Source of the DNA: Fredinandcohnia onubensis
GTDB taxonomy: Bacteria > Bacillota > Bacilli > Bacillales > Bacillaceae_L
Direction: 5' to 3'
DNA: 48,139 nucleotides
NCBI RefSeq assembly: GCF_002734215.1
Contig: NZ_NSEB01000018.1
Coordinates: 88,256 to 136,394, forward strand
Notes under the pieces: model-generated
The model's input: only the letters and a program-made list of their open reading frames with translations
Told to the model about the DNA's origin: nothing
The model's database searches: none
Part shown: in pieces, positions 48,114-48,139 of the stretch
How positions within the stretch are numbered: the first letter of the stretch is position 1
How the letters are laid out: every line of letters begins with the position of its first letter
Position numbers and translations under genes: made by a program

Positions 48114-48139
48114 GCCTAGCGACGTCCTACTCTCACAGG
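48114..48139 (-). rRNA. rrf: 5S rRNA, 3' end only (cut by window edge)
   Basis: On the minus strand the last bases read CCTGTGAGAGTAGGACGTCG then CTAGGC, the conserved 3' end of Bacillus 5S rRNA. An rRNA operon must continue to the right. Confidence 0.93.

Overview
The window looks like chromosomal DNA from an endospore-forming member of the Bacillaceae (Bacillus or a close, possibly halotolerant or alkaliphilic relative). The reasons are low-G+C DNA, strong AGGAGG-type ribosome binding sites with frequent TTG/GTG starts, a gerA-type germinant receptor operon, a Spo0E-like phosphatase, S-box and THI riboswitches, and Zur boxes of the Bacillus type. The right edge enters the 3' end of a 5S rRNA on the minus strand, so an rRNA operon lies just outside. 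No insertion sequence, prophage or CRISPR array is visible.

Layout. 1-4.5 kb: a 53-bp tandem repeat, a membrane-anchored beta-lactamase-fold serine hydrolase, a RibD/DHFR-like reductase, a secreted protein, a DUF3231 protein and a small membrane protein. 4.7-8.6 kb: gerA-gerB-gerC operon (minus). 8.7-10.1 kb: uppP (undecaprenyl-diphosphatase) and a divergent 57-aa Spo0E-like gene. 10.4-13.7 kb: ABC transporter of the ectoine/hydroxyectoine Ehu type (ehuB-C-D-A) with a terminator between ehuB and ehuC. 14.0-15.3 kb: a zinc-binding lipoprotein gene behind four Zur-box-like palindromes. 15.3-18.1 kb: membrane proteins, an isolated UgtP-like N-terminal fragment and a MazF/PemK toxin with a 53-aa candidate antitoxin. 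18.2-28.0 kb: a nine-gene minus-strand catabolic cluster (YhdT-like protein, SSS symporter, RpiR regulator, dipeptide-epimerase-like enzyme, N-acyl-D-amino-acid deacylase, GNAT, M20 amidohydrolase, creatininase family, D-serine dehydratase) that reads as uptake and breakdown of D-amino-acid-containing compounds. 28.3-31.8 kb: a PF06695 (DedA-superfamily) membrane protein facing a two-component system. 31.9-33 kb: a tandem-CMD (AhpD-like) protein behind a complete SAM-I riboswitch. 33-38.4 kb: a triple-PAS/GGDEF protein, an AraC regulator divergent from a secreted pectate lyase, and a staygreen-family protein. 38.4-48.1 kb: TPP-riboswitch-controlled tenA, an LprI-like lipoprotein, small unknowns, a GIY-YIG-like protein, a short UvrA paralogue, a secreted protein, an aldo/keto reductase remnant, a YqiG-like flavin oxidoreductase and a membrane-anchored unknown.

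Main leads. (1) A 50-bp element with identical blocks in the same order lies upstream of both uppP and the PF06695 gene, 18.6 kb apart. Its half-sites are spaced as OmpR-type regulators require, and an OmpR-type two-component system sits beside the PF06695 gene. Together with the known role of DedA-superfamily proteins in undecaprenyl-phosphate recycling, this predicts a lipid-carrier-recycling regulon. (2) A SAM-I riboswitch with terminator and antiterminator controls a tandem CMD protein, which is not a classical S-box target. (3) A D-amino-acid catabolic cluster has its promoter and a candidate RpiR operator visible. (4) A stand-alone UgtP N-terminal domain has lost its glycine loop but keeps an excellent ribosome binding site.
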